Source of the DNA: Pterois miles
Taxonomy: Eukaryota > Chordata > Actinopteri > Perciformes > Scorpaenidae
DNA length: 64,000 nt
Assembly (NCBI GenBank): GCA_947000775.1
Contig: CAMQGK010000637.1
Span: 23,552,001-23,616,000, forward strand
Reading direction: 5' to 3'
Positions 1 through 10,946 of the stretch are shown in pieces. The notes beneath the pieces were generated by a model that ran no database searches, was not told the DNA's origin, and worked only from the letters and a program-made list of their open reading frames with translations. A program made the position numbers and the translations under genes. Position 1 is the first letter of the stretch. The number at the start of each line of letters is the position of its first letter.

Positions 1-130
1 GTTGCATGTTTGTGCATGTGTGTGTTCGGGTCTGCATGTACCGTGTATAAGTTAACAACAGAGTGAAAAAATTGAATTTCCCCTTGTGGGACTAATAAAG
101 GACTATCTTCTTCTTCTTCTCTTCTTCTTG
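1..130 (+). mobile_element. SINE 3' tail, cut by window edge
   Basis: This matches the last third of the complete tRNA-derived SINE at 47690-48026, including the shared phrase around 'gaatttcccc' and 'ggactaataaagg', and ends in a CTT-rich simple repeat (about 108-129). Only the tail is inside the window, so the tRNA-like head cannot be judged. Confidence 0.75.
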
Positions 131-170
131 TATAATGACAATAAAGCTAATTTCCTTTCCTGTATTACCT

Positions 171-327
171 GATTGTTTTTTAATACTTTTACTTAACTAT
201 TTTTTAAGCAAATATTTTAGTACTTTTACTTACGTAATATTTTGACTAGGGTACTTTTATTTGTATTGGAGTAATATTTGACAAGGAGTATCTGTACTTT
301 ACTAAAGAAGTGAAGTTGTGTACTCTG
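171..327. repeat. Dispersed AT-rich repeat
   Basis: The stretch repeats variants of 'tacttttactta' and 'gtaatatttgacaaggag'. I recognise this wording as a common dispersed repeat of teleost genomes but cannot name its family. It abuts the left arm of a long inverted repeat. Confidence 0.5.
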
Positions 328-414
328 TCTTCCATTTCACATGAGATCCTATGAAATGGATGTCAGTTTTATATTTATTAGTGTGAATGCATTCACAGTA
401 TTGCTCTTTGAATC
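328..414 (-). repeat. Left arm of an 800-bp-spaced inverted repeat
   Basis: Read on the minus strand this arm matches 1221-1303 over about 80 bp with a few changes and one length difference. The right arm continues into a LINE 3' region, so the left arm is probably a flipped piece of that LINE. Confidence 0.7.
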
Positions 415-779
415 ATTAATCAACTTCAACAACTATTTCTTTCATTCAGATTTTGGACTTATATAATAATATATATTCAGCTCATTGACAATAGTGCTAT
501 GACTTTTCTGGTTTCAACCATTTATAGTTTTTAAAATATTAATTTACCTTTTTTATTTTTTTTCACAATGTCACTCAGTGGAGAAAATCTTCAAATCCTC
601 TGAATCTTGCTCCCCTTTGAAATACTACTGCTTCTGCATACCCTTAGCTACAGACATCATTTAAACTTTACACTGGTTACAAGACTTTGAACTATTAAGC
701 TATGATTCAGCTTATTGGTATCTTTTACAGTTTTTCCATGATCACAGTTTAAGTTTTACGCTTTTTTTTCAGTCATTTT
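415..779. other. No recognised feature
   Basis: AT-rich sequence between the inverted-repeat arm and the next dispersed repeat. No long reading frame, tandem repeat or recognised element was seen. Confidence 0.5.
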
Positions 780-1216
780 CTGAGTTTATAATGGGTGTGT
801 ATTGTGTGGAATGATCAGAGCTAGAACGTGTGACATATCACAGCTAGAGTGGAGGCAGATCAGAGCAAAAGTTACCAGTTTCTGAAGCTGCTCCTGAGGA
901 CACATTTTTAACACAACATGCACAATTTTTGTAACGTATGTTCATCAGAGTCCTTACTCCTCTCCTCAAAAAACAAAGCAATATCTGTCATGTTTTTATC
1001 TGTTATCAGCACTTGTTGGGTGGGTGTTTTTTCTGGTTTACTCACTGGGAAATGCTGTCTCACTGCAACCATGACTCAGCACTTTCAGACACAAACAGGT
1101 GTTTCTGATTGGCTGATTAGACTCTTTTAAGACTATTAAAGGTTTTTTTTTTCCGCCCAAATACTGCTTTAAGTCTAGGGACTTGTAGATTTAAAGGTTG
1201 ATTCGGCCCAAATCAC
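780..1216 (-). repeat. Inverted, internally deleted copy of the 6064-7080 repeat
   Basis: The minus strand of this segment matches 6420-7080. The phrases around 'acgtgtgacatatcac' and the amine-free 3' part match in reverse, and 1150-1212 is the reverse complement of about one unit of the 51-bp minisatellite. Compared with 6491-7080 it lacks roughly 270 bp from the middle. Element type unknown. Confidence 0.65.
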
Positions 1217-1220
1217 CCTA

Positions 1221-1895
1221 GATTCAAAGAGCAAATACTGTGAATGCAGCTTAACAGCATAAAACTGACATCCGTTTCATAGGATCTCATGTGAAATGGA
1301 AGATAATCTGGGTTATGTCCCTCAAAAGTCAAGCCAGTATATTTAAAAATCAAACAGTTACTCTTCATTAAGACCTCAGATTTAAACACCACATTGATAA
1401 TCTCTATCTTAGAAATGCCTCTATAAGAGTTAGACCCTATCTGTCAATTCAGAATGCAACAAAACTGACCAACACCTTTACGTCCATGACTGGATTACTG
1501 TTACACCCTGCTCACTGACCTGCCAAAGACACCAATAAACAAACTTCAGCTCAAACAAAATCCAGCAGCTAGAGGACTAATAAAGACAAGAAGAAGAGAA
1601 CTTATCTCTCCAGTGTTCGACACATAATCAGTCTTAAAAAGATTTATTGTTTTTTAAAGCTCTGAATGATATAACACCATATACAGCATCATAATAAACC
1701 CCAGATGGGGCACTATGATCATCAGACTCTAGATTATTATTATTATATCACTTCCAAGGAATCCAAAACAACTTGCTGAAGCAGCCTTTAACATCTTTAT
1801 GCTCCAAAACTGTGGAACACACTCTGACTGCACATCTGACTGATTATGTGACTGACTTCAAGAAATACCTCAAAATACACCATTTTACTCTCTTT
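1221..1895 (+). mobile_element. L2-type LINE, 3' end of reverse transcriptase ORF
   Basis: Broken translations read like the C-terminal part of an L2/Maui-type LINE reverse transcriptase ('TLLTDLPKT', 'KTRRRE', then 'LTDYVTDFKK' near 1835-1865). The start (1221-1303) is the right arm of the inverted repeat. Related tails lie upstream of most other receptor copies, so the fragment was duplicated with the genes. Several frame breaks make it inactive. Confidence 0.65.
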
Positions 1896-2027
1896 GATTA
1901 AATTATCATTGTTTATAACAAGTAAAAATAGGGGAAGGGATGATGAAATTGAGGTAAAAGCTAATGAAGAGAAATAAAAAGTAATTGAAGACAGGAGAAG
2001 TTCAGTCACTCCTACTGAAAGAAAGTT

Positions 2028-2039
2028 GTCACCAGAGAG
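2028..2039 (+). promoter_or_regulatory. Olf-1/EBF-like motif, TAAR gene 1
   Basis: The 12-mer gtcaccagagag fits the Olf-1/EBF consensus YTCCCYRGRGAR at 10 of 12 positions by eye. It lies 111 bp before the ATG inside a block of about 140 bp (2009-2150) conserved before every receptor. Function is inferred. Confidence 0.4.
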
Positions 2040-2150
2040 AAAGAGGAAGGAGGGATGTGGGAGATGAAAAGAGATAAATCAGTTGTATGACAGAGAGGTT
2101 CAGACAGAAGCTGACAGAGCTCAGCAGCTTCTCGTCTCCTCTTTCTGAGA

Positions 2151-3320
2151 ATGAAAACCTTTGAAGAAGATGAACTTTGCTTTCCACAACTCCTCAACTC
2201 CTCCTGCAGGAAGACTAGACGTCCTCACTCTGTAACTGTGCTCACTTACATTTTACTGTCCACCATCTCTCTGCTCACTGTGACTCTCAACCTGCTGGTC
2301 ATCATCTCCATCTCCCACTTCAGGTAGTCAAATATTTAATCAATTTATAAAACTGGTAGCTGTACAGAAAGAAATGGTTCATGGAACAGAACAATTACAG
2401 ATCAGACTGTAAAGGAATGATGTTTCAGTCATGGATTTTATCTGCTGATATGACAATTGATGCTACAGATAATGATCAGCATGTTGCTCTCTTTTCTCTC
2501 CAGGCAGCTCCAGACCCCCACCAACCTCCTCCTCCTCTCTCTGGCTGTCTCAGATTTCTTCGTGGGCCTCCTCATGTTCTTTCAAATTGTGCTCATAGAT
2601 GGCTGCTGGTACCTCGGTGACCTCATGTGTGTCATGCATCATTATCTAGGATACATTATTACCTCTGCCTCTATAGGAACCATGGTGCTCATATCTGTTG
2701 ACCGCTATGTGGCTGTTTGTGATCCTCTCCATTATCCCTCTAAAGTCACACAAAAAAGAATCACGATCTCTGTTTGTCTGTGTTGGAAATGCTCTGCAGT
2801 CTATCACACTTTGCTGCTGAAGGATAACCTGGAACAACCAGGCAGGTATAAATCCTGCTCTGGAGAGTGTGTCACTGTCATTAACTACATTGCTGGACTT
2901 GCAGATCTTGTTTTGTCCTTTATTGGTCCTGTCACTGTCATCATAGTTCTGTATATGAGAGTATTTGTGGTGGCTGTGTCTCAGGCTCGTGCCATGCGCT
3001 CTCATATAGCAGCTGTCAGTCTCCAGTGTTCAGTGAGTGTAACTGTTAACAAATCTGAAATGAAAGCAGCCAGGACTCTTGGTGTTGTTATTGTTGTGTT
3101 TCTAATATGCCTCTGTCCATTTTTTTGTTTTGTACTAACAGGCCAGGACACCTTGATCAATGCCTCATCTGCTGCCTTTGTAATATGTTTGTTCTCTCTC
3201 AACTCCTGTCTTAACCCAATGATCTACGCCTTTTTTTACCCCTGGTTTAGAAAATCTATTAAACTCATTGTTACACTTCAGATACTGCAGCCTGGCTCTT
3301 GTGACACCAACATACTGTAG
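2151..3320 (+). CDS. Trace amine-associated receptor, gene 1 (Gly3.32 type)
   Basis: Two exons, 2151-2323 and 2504-3320, with a 180-bp GT-AG intron splitting Arg58, give 329 residues. This is a class A GPCR, expected in olfactory sensory neurons coupled to Golf. Visible marks are sequon N16-S-S, N47 (1.50), D75 (2.50), C100 (3.25), DRY 124-126, W152 (4.50), P200 (5.50), P263 (6.50), NPxxY 295-299 and the TAAR signature at 291-306. Residue 107 (3.32) is Gly, residue 192 (5.42) is Asp and residue 289 (7.43) is Ser, so amine binding would have to rely on Asp5.42. The ATG is conserved in all eleven copies. Oddities are F4 instead of L4, H103 where others have Tyr, and K153 in TM4 right after W4.50, where all others have Ile. 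The frame is open, but this copy is the most divergent in TM4. Confidence 0.93.
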
Positions 3321-4260
3321 AGAGATGCTTCATGATGGCTGAAATTTGACAGACTGTTTTATTTTCAATGCAACAGCTAAGCTACTTAGAAACGCTACTT
3401 CTACAACTCTTACTCTTACATCTCTCCACCAAAAAGTTCTGTCCTAAACTGAATTTTTACAAAGTCGAAACTACATTTTTACAATACATATTTTAGTCCT
3501 GGGCTGTTTCAACATCATCTTTTAACTGGATGATTTCAGTCATCTGATGTCTTGATTTCAGAAAAAAACATCCTGAGCAGAAATTCATGACAACACAAAA
3601 AGACATAAGCTTTCAGAGACATTTTGGGGCTACAGACATTTTGAAGGCCCTTCCCACACTTCACAATATGCCACAGCAACTTCAACTCAGAACCCCGTCA
3701 ATGGACAGCGACAATATTAAATGGAGTTCCCCCCAATCAGTTCACAGAATATGAAAGTTATCATTATCAGACATCGCATCAACTTTAAGTCAAGAGAAAG
3801 CCATGTTACTGACCGAAGTAGGCCTGTGTGCACATTGATAGAACAAGATGAGTCTTTCCAATTAAAAACCTGGAAACATCATAAGCAAATAAATGGTAGA
3901 AATTTGTGGTGGTGCTATTTCGGTCCTCCCCCAGTATCATTTGAAGGTTTGTTTTACTTAAAGCTATGCAGTTTTATATAACTTTGGACCATTATTTTTT
4001 TATAGGTAACACCCAAAAACCTTGAAAGCAAAACTTGCTATTGTTGAATAATTATTTTACCATGCACTGATTTCAATGCATTGGTTTGAATCTTTCATTC
4101 TTATGCAGATTGCCCTGTAAAATCATAATCTGAATATCAATAAAGCAGATTCAGAAAATAATATTATTAATTACATGTTTTCTAGCCTGTAGCCTAGACC
4201 CTGTGTTCCCAGCTCCAGACCTACAGACCTGAACTAGATGATGCTCAAGCCCTGATCCAA
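3321..4260. other. 3' flank of TAAR gene 1
   Basis: Non-coding. From about 3640 to 4260 it matches the flank of gene 3 on both sides of retroelement A (12700-12887 and 18427-18845). It therefore preserves the empty insertion site of element A, near 3815-3830. No gene seen. Confidence 0.7.
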
Positions 4261-4985
4261 AAGTAAGGGACTTGATTAAAAACATAGCACTGAAACTGCT
4301 CTAAAGAAACTGTAAATGACTTGAGGTTTATTGATGATGACAACAATGCTTCCATCCTTGTAGTGACTGATCTTAATGCAGTTTTCAATACCATAGACCA
4401 AAACATCCTTATCAGCCTTGAAAATTATTTTGGTCACTACGAAGAAACCACACATATGAAGTAACCACACTTTTTGGTTTAATTTATGACCCAAGTACAA
4501 ATTAAAAAATAACATTACACTGGGTAAAATTAACGACCCTTTTTGGTTTGATCAACAACTCAAATCAAAAGTTTAAAAAAAAATAATATTATATTGGGCA
4601 AAAATAACCATGCCTTTAGGTCTAATTTTTAACCCAACAAAAATGTAAATATGACTTTGTTACTGGGTCATAATAACCACACTGGTATGGCTGATTAACC
4701 CAATGTTAATAATAACACCTAATGCTAAAACTGGGTCAAAATAACCCAGTGTTTGGCGATTATTGTTGACCTAGAGTTTTTTATACCCAATGGTACCACG
4801 ATTGACTCAAATTGGGTTAAAATTGACACGTTACTTTTGTGTGTATACTATCTCCTTTGTTATTCTCATTGTACATGCTTCCACTTAGTGAAATAATCAG
4901 GAAACATAAAATCAGTTTCCATAGTTATGCAGATGACACCAGTTCTAACAAACACTTTTTGTGCAACTTAGACACGTCATCAGTG
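4261..4985 (+). mobile_element. LINE reverse transcriptase fragment, interrupted
   Basis: Two pieces of an L2-type reverse transcriptase. The first is at 4315-4430 (translation around 'DLNAVFNTIDQNI'). The second is at 4840-4985, with 'SPLLFSLYMLP' followed by the FHSYADD catalytic box. They are separated by a repetitive insert (4440-4845). The same arrangement recurs at 18846-19780, upstream of gene 4. Confidence 0.65.
4440..4845. repeat. Diverged tandem repeat with tgggt/aaccca words
   Basis: About four degenerate units of roughly 85 bp share the words 'actgggt', 'aaaattaac', 'tttttggtttaatt' and 'taacccaa'. It sits inside the LINE reverse transcriptase and recurs at 19050-19690. The words tgggt and accca give it local dyad symmetry. 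Confidence 0.55.
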
Positions 4986-5335
4986 ATGGATCCTTGGTTC
5001 ATTGGGTGTTTCGGGTCTCGCAACATCAGACACCCTCGCCTGGGCGACCCAGCCAGGGTGATCAAGTCCCGGCTTGTGTCTAAGTAGCATGTGTGGTCCA
5101 CGGATCTCCCCGCTTGATCCACAGCCATCTTAAGGCCTTTTCTGCCATGTCAGTGATGTTTTTGATGGCTCTTCTGTTGTGCAGTCCCCTAACTCCCAGC
5201 ATCTTGAGTGGCCTGATGAGAGACTGGCCGATGAATCCTCTGCATCCGACCTCAGTGGGGTTGCATCGTGTCCTCCATCCCCTGCTTTGGCATTTGCCTG
5301 CACCCACTTATAGCTGTCCGACCAGTCATAAGGAT
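4986..5335 (-). mobile_element. Retroelement ORF fragment, minus strand
   Basis: The minus strand translates, across frames, into a stretch with 'GVRGLHNRRAIKNI' and 'AEKALRWLWIKR'. I recall similar text from C-terminal regions of fish retroelement polyproteins. The GC content is higher than in neighbours. It is short, broken and not assignable to a family with certainty. Confidence 0.35.
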
Positions 5336-5960
5336 GAGCAAAGACTACCTCAAAATAAACTACAAAATGCGTTTCCTGCTGAAAATGCGTGTGAATGCTG
5401 ATCAGGGAAATTAATTGCAAAGCGTTGCTGAAAATGCAGAAAGGTGAAATGACTTGCCATAATATGTTAAAGCTCAATTCCATTGCACTGCAGAGGCAGA
5501 GTTGGAAGCTTAGCTGCATTATCTAAAGAAGCTAAGATCTGAAAAGCTACAAGCTAAACTGTAATACTGTCAAAAGTGGTAAGTTTGAATGTATCTATGT
5601 AAATATTGGAAAATTTTCATAGTTGAATGGTTTCTGTAGCTGAAAGTATACATGAGTAGTCCAAAAATATATGCAAGAAATAGTTGAAGCTGTTGAATAA
5701 TGCTTCAAAGAAGAATACAATGACACACTAATCAATTGCAAAACATAGCTGAAAATGCAGAAATATGAAATGACTTGCCCAAAAATGTTAAAGATCAAAT
5801 GCATTGCACTGCACTGCTAAAAAACCTTGAAGTTGAAATGTAAAACTTGAAGAGTTGGAAACTAAATTGCAACATCTAAATAAGCTAAGAACTGAAATAT
5901 AATGCTGAACAAATTTGAATTTTCCTGACTAGACGGAAAGAAGAAATGCTTTATATATCA
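5336..5960. repeat. Two diverged copies of a dispersed repeat
   Basis: The phrase 'gctgaaaatgcagaaa...gaaatgacttgcc' occurs at about 5425-5460 and again at 5748-5780, with similar sequence after each ('cattgcactgca'). This is a tandem duplication of roughly 330 bp of an unnamed repeat. No coding potential seen. Confidence 0.55.
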
Positions 5961-5990
5961 GACAGATGAACTGTGTTGCTAAACACAGAG

Positions 5991-5994
5991 AGAC

Positions 5995-6038
<44 letters not shown>
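5991..6038. repeat. (GA)n microsatellite
   Basis: Nearly perfect GA dinucleotide run followed by several 'agtc' repeats (about 6040-6062). Confidence 0.95.
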
Positions 6039-6043
<5 letters not shown>

Positions 6044-6063
6044 CAGTCAGTCAGTCAATCAGT

Positions 6064-6490
6064 TGTATTTGGGTGGAATCAACCTTTAAAACTACAAGTC
6101 CCTAGACATGAAGCAGTATTTGGGAAGAATCAACCTTTAAAACTACAAGTCCCTTGACATGAAGCAGTATTTGGGCAGAATCAACCTTTACAACTATGAG
6201 TCGTTGAACATAGAGCAGTATTTAGGTGGAATCAACCTTTAAAACTACAAGTCCATAGACATAAGCAGTATTTGGGTGGATTCAACCTTTAACACTACAA
6301 GTCCTAGACATGAAGCAGTATTTGTGCAGACTCAACCTTTAAAACTACAAGTCCCTAGACCTAAAGCAGTATTTAGGACAAATCAACCTTTAAAACTATG
6401 AGTCGTTGAACATAGAGCAGTATTTTGGCAGAATCAACCTTTAAAACTATAAGTCCCTAGACATGAAGCAGGATTTGGGCAGAAAAAAAC
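6064..6490. repeat. 51-bp minisatellite, eight copies
   Basis: Units start near 6065, 6116, 6167, 6218, 6268, 6318, 6369 and 6420, with a partial one at 6471. Each has 'gtatttggg', 'aatcaacctttaaaacta' and 'aagtccctagacatgaagca' with a few substitutions. Two units (6167 and 6369) share the variant 'atgagtcgttgaaca', so unit blocks were copied together. Confidence 0.92.
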
Positions 6491-7080
6491 TTTAATTGTC
6501 TAGAGAGTCTAATCAGCCAATCAGAAACACCTGTTTGTGTCTGAAAGTGCTGAGTCATGGTTGCAGAATTTTCCAGTCAGTAATCCAGAAAAACACCCAC
6601 CGAACAAGTGCTGATAACAGAAAAAACTCAACAAATATTGCTTTGTTTTTGAGGAGAGCAGTAAGGACACTCTGATGAAGATCTTGTGCATGTAGTGTCA
6701 AAAATGTGTCCACAGGAGCAGTCTCAAAAACTGGTAACTTTTGCTCTGATCCGAAAACTTGTGCCAAAATTAACATGGACCTCTATGGGTCTCTGTGAGA
6801 GTGAACACTGGAGTTGATGTCGCTTCCAGGAATCTATAGCTAAATGTGTAAGTCCGACGGATTCCATAGAAACATGTCTGCGACCAGCACAAGCTGTCCA
6901 ACATTTCTGTGAAAAATTTATGTATGAAGAGTGAAAATTGAGGCTGTAGGAGCAATTTGTTTGGAAAATTTTCAGAAGGTTTTGAAGCTTGTTTCCACTC
7001 TAGCTGTGATATGTCACACGTTCTAGCTCTGATCACGCAATACACACCCATTATAAACTCCAAAAAAGTCTGAAAAAAAG
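6491..7080 (+). repeat. Dispersed repeat next to the minisatellite
   Basis: The inverted, internally shorter copy is at 780-1140. No catalytic domain is visible. It is probably a non-autonomous element whose first part expanded into the minisatellite. Confidence 0.5.
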
Positions 7081-7600
7081 CATAAAACTTAAAAGTCTAG
7101 CAGTTACTCTTCATTAAGACCTCAGATTTAAACACCACATTGATAATCTCTATCTTAGAAATGCCTCTATAAGAGTTAGACCCTATCTGTCAATTCAGAA
7201 TGCAACAAAAGTGATAAACACCTTTACCTCCATGACTGGATTACTGTTACACCCTGCTCACTGACCTGCCAAAGACACCAATTAACAAACTTCAACTCAT
7301 ACAAAATCCAGCAGCTAGAGGACTAACAAAGACAAGAAGAAGAGAACATATCACTCCAGTGTTGCTGAATGATATAACACCATATACAACATCATAATAA
7401 ACCCCAGATGGAGCACTATGATCATCAGACTCTAGATTATTATCACTTCCAAGGAATCCAAAACAACTTGCTGAAGCAGCCTTTAACATCTTTATGCTCC
7501 AAAACTGTGGAACACACTCTGACTGCACATCTGACTGATTATGTGACTGACTTCAAGAAAAACTTCAAAAACTACACCATTTTACTCTCTTTGATTAAAT
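7081..7600 (+). mobile_element. L2-type LINE 3' end upstream of gene 2
   Basis: Same fragment as at 1304-1895, with 'HLTDYVTDFKK' encoded near 7525-7560. It ends about 250 bp before the ATG of gene 2. Internal stops and indels are present. Confidence 0.62.
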
Positions 7601-7726
7601 TACCTTTGTTTAAAAGAAGTAAAAATAGGGGAAGGGGAGGTGAAATGGAGGGAAAAGCCTAATGAAGAGAAATAAAAAAGTAATTAAAAATGGAAGAAGT
7701 TCAGTCACTCCTACTGAAACAAATGT

Positions 7727-7738
7727 GTCACCAGAGAG
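7727..7738 (+). promoter_or_regulatory. Olf-1/EBF-like motif, TAAR gene 2
   Basis: Exact gtcaccagagag, 111 bp before the ATG, in the conserved upstream block. Role inferred. Confidence 0.4.
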
Positions 7739-7849
7739 AAAGAGGAAGGAGGGATGTGGGAGGTGAAAAGAGATAAATCAGTTGTATGACAGAGAGCTTC
7801 AGACAGAAGCTGACACAGCTCAGCAGCTTCTCGTCTCCTCTTTCTGAGA

Positions 7850-9023
7850 ATGAAAACCCTTGAAGAAGATGAACTTTGCTTTCCACAACTCCTCAACTCC
7901 TCCTGCAGGAAGACTAGACGTCCTCACTCTGTAACTGTGCTCACTTACATTTTACTGTCCACCATCTCTCTGCTCACTGTGACTCTCAACCTGCTGGTCA
8001 TCATCTCCATCTCCCACTTCAGGTAGTCAAATATTTAGTCAATATATAAGATTGATAGCTGTACAGAAAGAAGTGGTTCATGAAACAGAATAAAACTTTC
8101 CAGATCAGACTGTGAAGGAATGATGTTTCAGTCATGGATTTTATCTGCTGATATGACAATTGATGCTACAGATAATGATCAGCATATTGCTGTCTTTTCT
8201 CTCCAGGCAGCTCCAGACTCCCACCAACCTCCTCCTCCTCTCTCTGGCTGTCTCAGATTTCTTCATGGGCCTCCTAATGTCTTTTCAAATTGTGCTCATT
8301 GATGGCTGCTGGTTCCTCAGTGACCTCATGTGTATTCTGTATTATTTTATTGACTATATCATTACCTCTGCCTCTATAGGAACCATGGTGCTCATATCTG
8401 TTGACCGCTATGTGGCTGTTTGTGATCCTCTACATTATCCCACTAAAGTCACACAAAAAACAGTTACGATCTGTGTTTGTCTGTGTTGGATATTTTCTGT
8501 TTTCTGTAACAGTCTGATGCTGAAGGATAACCTGGAACAACCAGGCAGGTATAACTCCTGCTCTGGAGAGTGTGTTGTTGTTATAAACTACATTGCTGGA
8601 CTTGCAGATCTTTTTTTGTCCTTTATCGGTCCTGTCACTGTCATCATAGTTCTGTATATGAGAGTATTTGTGGTGGCTGTGTCTCAGGCTCGTGCCATGC
8701 GCTCTCATATAGCAGCTGTCAGTCTCCAGTGTTCAGTGAGTGTAACTGCTAAAAAATCTGAAATGAAAGCAGCCAGGACTCTTGGTGTTGTTGTTGTCGT
8801 GTTTCTAATATGTCTCTGCCCATATTTTTGCATTGTACTTACAGGCCAGGACACCTTGCTCAATGCCTCATCTGCTGCCTTTGTAATATGTCTGTTCTAT
8901 TTCAACTCCTGTCTTAACCCGATGATCTACGCCTTTTTTTACCCCTGGTTTAGAAAATCTATTAAACTAATTGTTACACTGAAGATACTGCAGCCTGGCT
9001 CCTGTGACACCAACATACTGTAG
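7850..9023 (+). CDS. Trace amine-associated receptor, gene 2 (Asp3.32 type)
   Basis: Exons 7850-8022 and 8207-9023 with a 184-bp intron; 329 residues, frame open throughout. Asp107 (3.32), Asp192 (5.42) and Tyr289 (7.43) are all present, so it has both the classical amine anchor and the second acid that in fish TAAR13c supports diamine binding. The toggle position 6.48 is Leu261, not Trp. DRY, NPxxY and the TAAR signature are intact. Private changes are M79 in TM2 (Gly in most copies), S96 before TM3 (shared with gene 4), and A239-K240 in place of V-N before TM6. The gene-3 and gene-5 flanks share its downstream block, so it is the sister of gene 4. Ligand identity cannot be read from sequence. 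Confidence 0.94.
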
Positions 9024-10061
9024 AGAGATGCTGCATGAAGGCTGAAATTAGAAAGAACAAAATGTATTTGGTTATGGTGGTGAGAAACTGAATTGCAGAT
9101 GTAAACATCCTTTATATAAATACATTTTTATGTAGATCATATGTGTTACATTACATTGTGTTTTTTTTAGTATACTGTTTCATTTTCAGTGCAACAGCTA
9201 AGCTACTTATACAACTACTTTTATAACTCTTACTGTTACATTGTGTCTCTCTGCCAAAAATTTCTGTCATAAACTGACATTTAATCCAGTTTAAACCACA
9301 TTCTTACAATGCATGTTTTAGTCCTGGGTTTTTAGCATCATCTTCTAACTGGTTGAAGGATTTCAGTCATCAGATGTCTTGATTTTAAGTTTATATGTTG
9401 AGCAAATATTTGTGACAACACGGTGAAACATTAACTTTTAATAAGGAACTGTTTTATCCAGTGTTTCTACCAGTTTTGATTACCAGGTTCATTGGTTTTT
9501 GAGTGGAGGTTACCTCTGTGGACAATTTTGCCCCAACAGAGCAGCCAAACTACCAGCAGTGGGACTCCTTGTTCTCCACTGAAGTGACTGAGAGTAAATG
9601 GGATGCTATACTACTGCGATGGCTATATGCAATTTTTACCATCTTACCATCTCAGTGTTGAAGAACAATATCACTCATCTGAAGGCTGAATCCAATCAGA
9701 AGGACAAGGTCATCTTCACTCTCCTTCACCCAAGCAACCCATACCACAAGCTATACATTGGCACCCCGAGCCAATGAAGGGCTTCTCTCAATCGACGTTG
9801 AAAATGTGAGAGACCCACACATAATGGACATGTTATGTTAAATTTAACAGATTTGTTGCTATGGTGTGTGATGAGCCACCCTTTCACCAAAACAGCCACC
9901 ACACACTAACAGATTCATTCATGAACAAGAGTCCTGACTCTCAAAACCGGGAATCTCGTGATCAAACACCGTGGAAGGCAGGAAGGATTAACAGTGTTAG
10001 TTTTTGCACTACTCTGTACTAAAAATTCATGAGGAATAATGAAAAGGAAAATGGATGAAGG
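9024..10061. other. Intergenic block shared with gene 4 flank
   Basis: Nearly identical to 21865-22568 plus 22975-23270. A short open stretch near 9506-9660 translates without stops ('VEVTSVDNFAPTEQ') before breaking; I do not recognise it. The copy after gene 4 carries about 406 extra bases (22569-22974) at the point corresponding to 9719. Confidence 0.6.
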
Positions 10062-10400
10062 AGGGCGGAACAGAGCCCAAAATCAGCTTGATTCTTTCAT
10101 GCCCGGCATTACCCAAGTACACCTGCACTCGCTATGTAACTGTCCACGTTGGCTGTAATGACGTTTCAAACCAGACGGCTGAAATATTAACATGGCATTA
10201 TAGCAAACTTCTTGACTTGGAAAAAAAATGACAAGCAGGTCCTTCTTCTAGAACAATGACTTCCACCCTAGAAGTACAGTAGGTGCATACATTTTATACG
10301 TTTTTAACGCTCCTACATACTGACTAGCTTTCGGCACATCTGGACCAAACGATGATCCGGTCACCGGACACAAGCACTGCCTTCCAATCCACAGTCACAT
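10062..10400 (+). mobile_element. Possible LINE ORF1 esterase-like fragment
   Basis: A frame near 10118-10228 encodes 'YVTVHVGCNDVSNQ', which resembles the HVGxND block of SGNH-hydrolase (esterase) domains found in ORF1 of some CR1-like LINEs. The second copy is at 23275-23620. No complete catalytic set is visible. Assignment is tentative. Confidence 0.35.
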
Positions 10401-10439
10401 TCACCTTATGGCCATGGGCTTGCCTCTCTTAAGAAGATT

Positions 10440-10700
10440 TATTGTTTTAGTTCTTATTAATATAACACCCTCATAGATAGAATGTCTGTCATAATAAACT
10501 CCAGATGGAGCACTATGATCATCAGACTCTAGATTATTATCACTTCCAAGGAATCCAAAACAACTTGCTGAAGCAGCCTTTAACATCTTTATGCTCCAAA
10601 ACTGTGGAACACACTCTGACTGCACATCTGACTGTCAGATTATGTGACTGACTTCAAGAAAAACCTCAAAAAATACACCATTTTACTCTCTGATTAAATT
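10440..10700 (+). mobile_element. L2-type LINE 3' tail upstream of gene 3
   Basis: A shorter version of the tail seen before genes 1 and 2, covering only the last part ('SKTVEHTLTAHL' frame). It ends about 250 bp before the gene 3 ATG. Confidence 0.6.
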
Positions 10701-10823
10701 ATCTTTGTTTAAAAAAAGTAAAAATAGGGAAGAGGTGGTGAAATAGAGGGAAAAGCCTAATGAAGATAAATGAAAGAGTAGTTGAAGATGGGAGACCTTT
10801 AGTTACTCTACTGAAAGAAAGTT

Positions 10824-10835
10824 GTCACCAGAGAG
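10824..10835 (+). promoter_or_regulatory. Olf-1/EBF-like motif, TAAR gene 3
   Basis: Exact gtcaccagagag, 111 bp before the ATG. Role inferred. Confidence 0.4.
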
Positions 10836-10946
10836 AAAGAGGAAGGAGGGATGTGGGAGATGAAAAGAGATAAATCAGTTGTATGACAGAGAGCTTCAGA
10901 CAGAAGCTGACAGAGCTCAGCAGCTTCTCGTCTCCTCTTTCTGAGA

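Noticed and set aside
3305..3317. PDZ-binding motif at the receptor C-terminus (DTNIL)
   Set aside because: The residue at -2 is Asn, or Ser in gene 7 only, which does not fit a class I motif in most copies.
2457..3320. A 287-residue frame starting in the intron (MMLQIM...) in many copies, as an intronless receptor
   Set aside because: It lacks TM1. A conserved exon 1 with matching phase, a GT donor and a CAG acceptor restores a complete seven-helix protein. The intronic ATG is a by-product of conserved intron sequence.
6064..6490. CRISPR-like array
   Set aside because: Units are contiguous with no unique spacers, in a vertebrate genome. It is a minisatellite.
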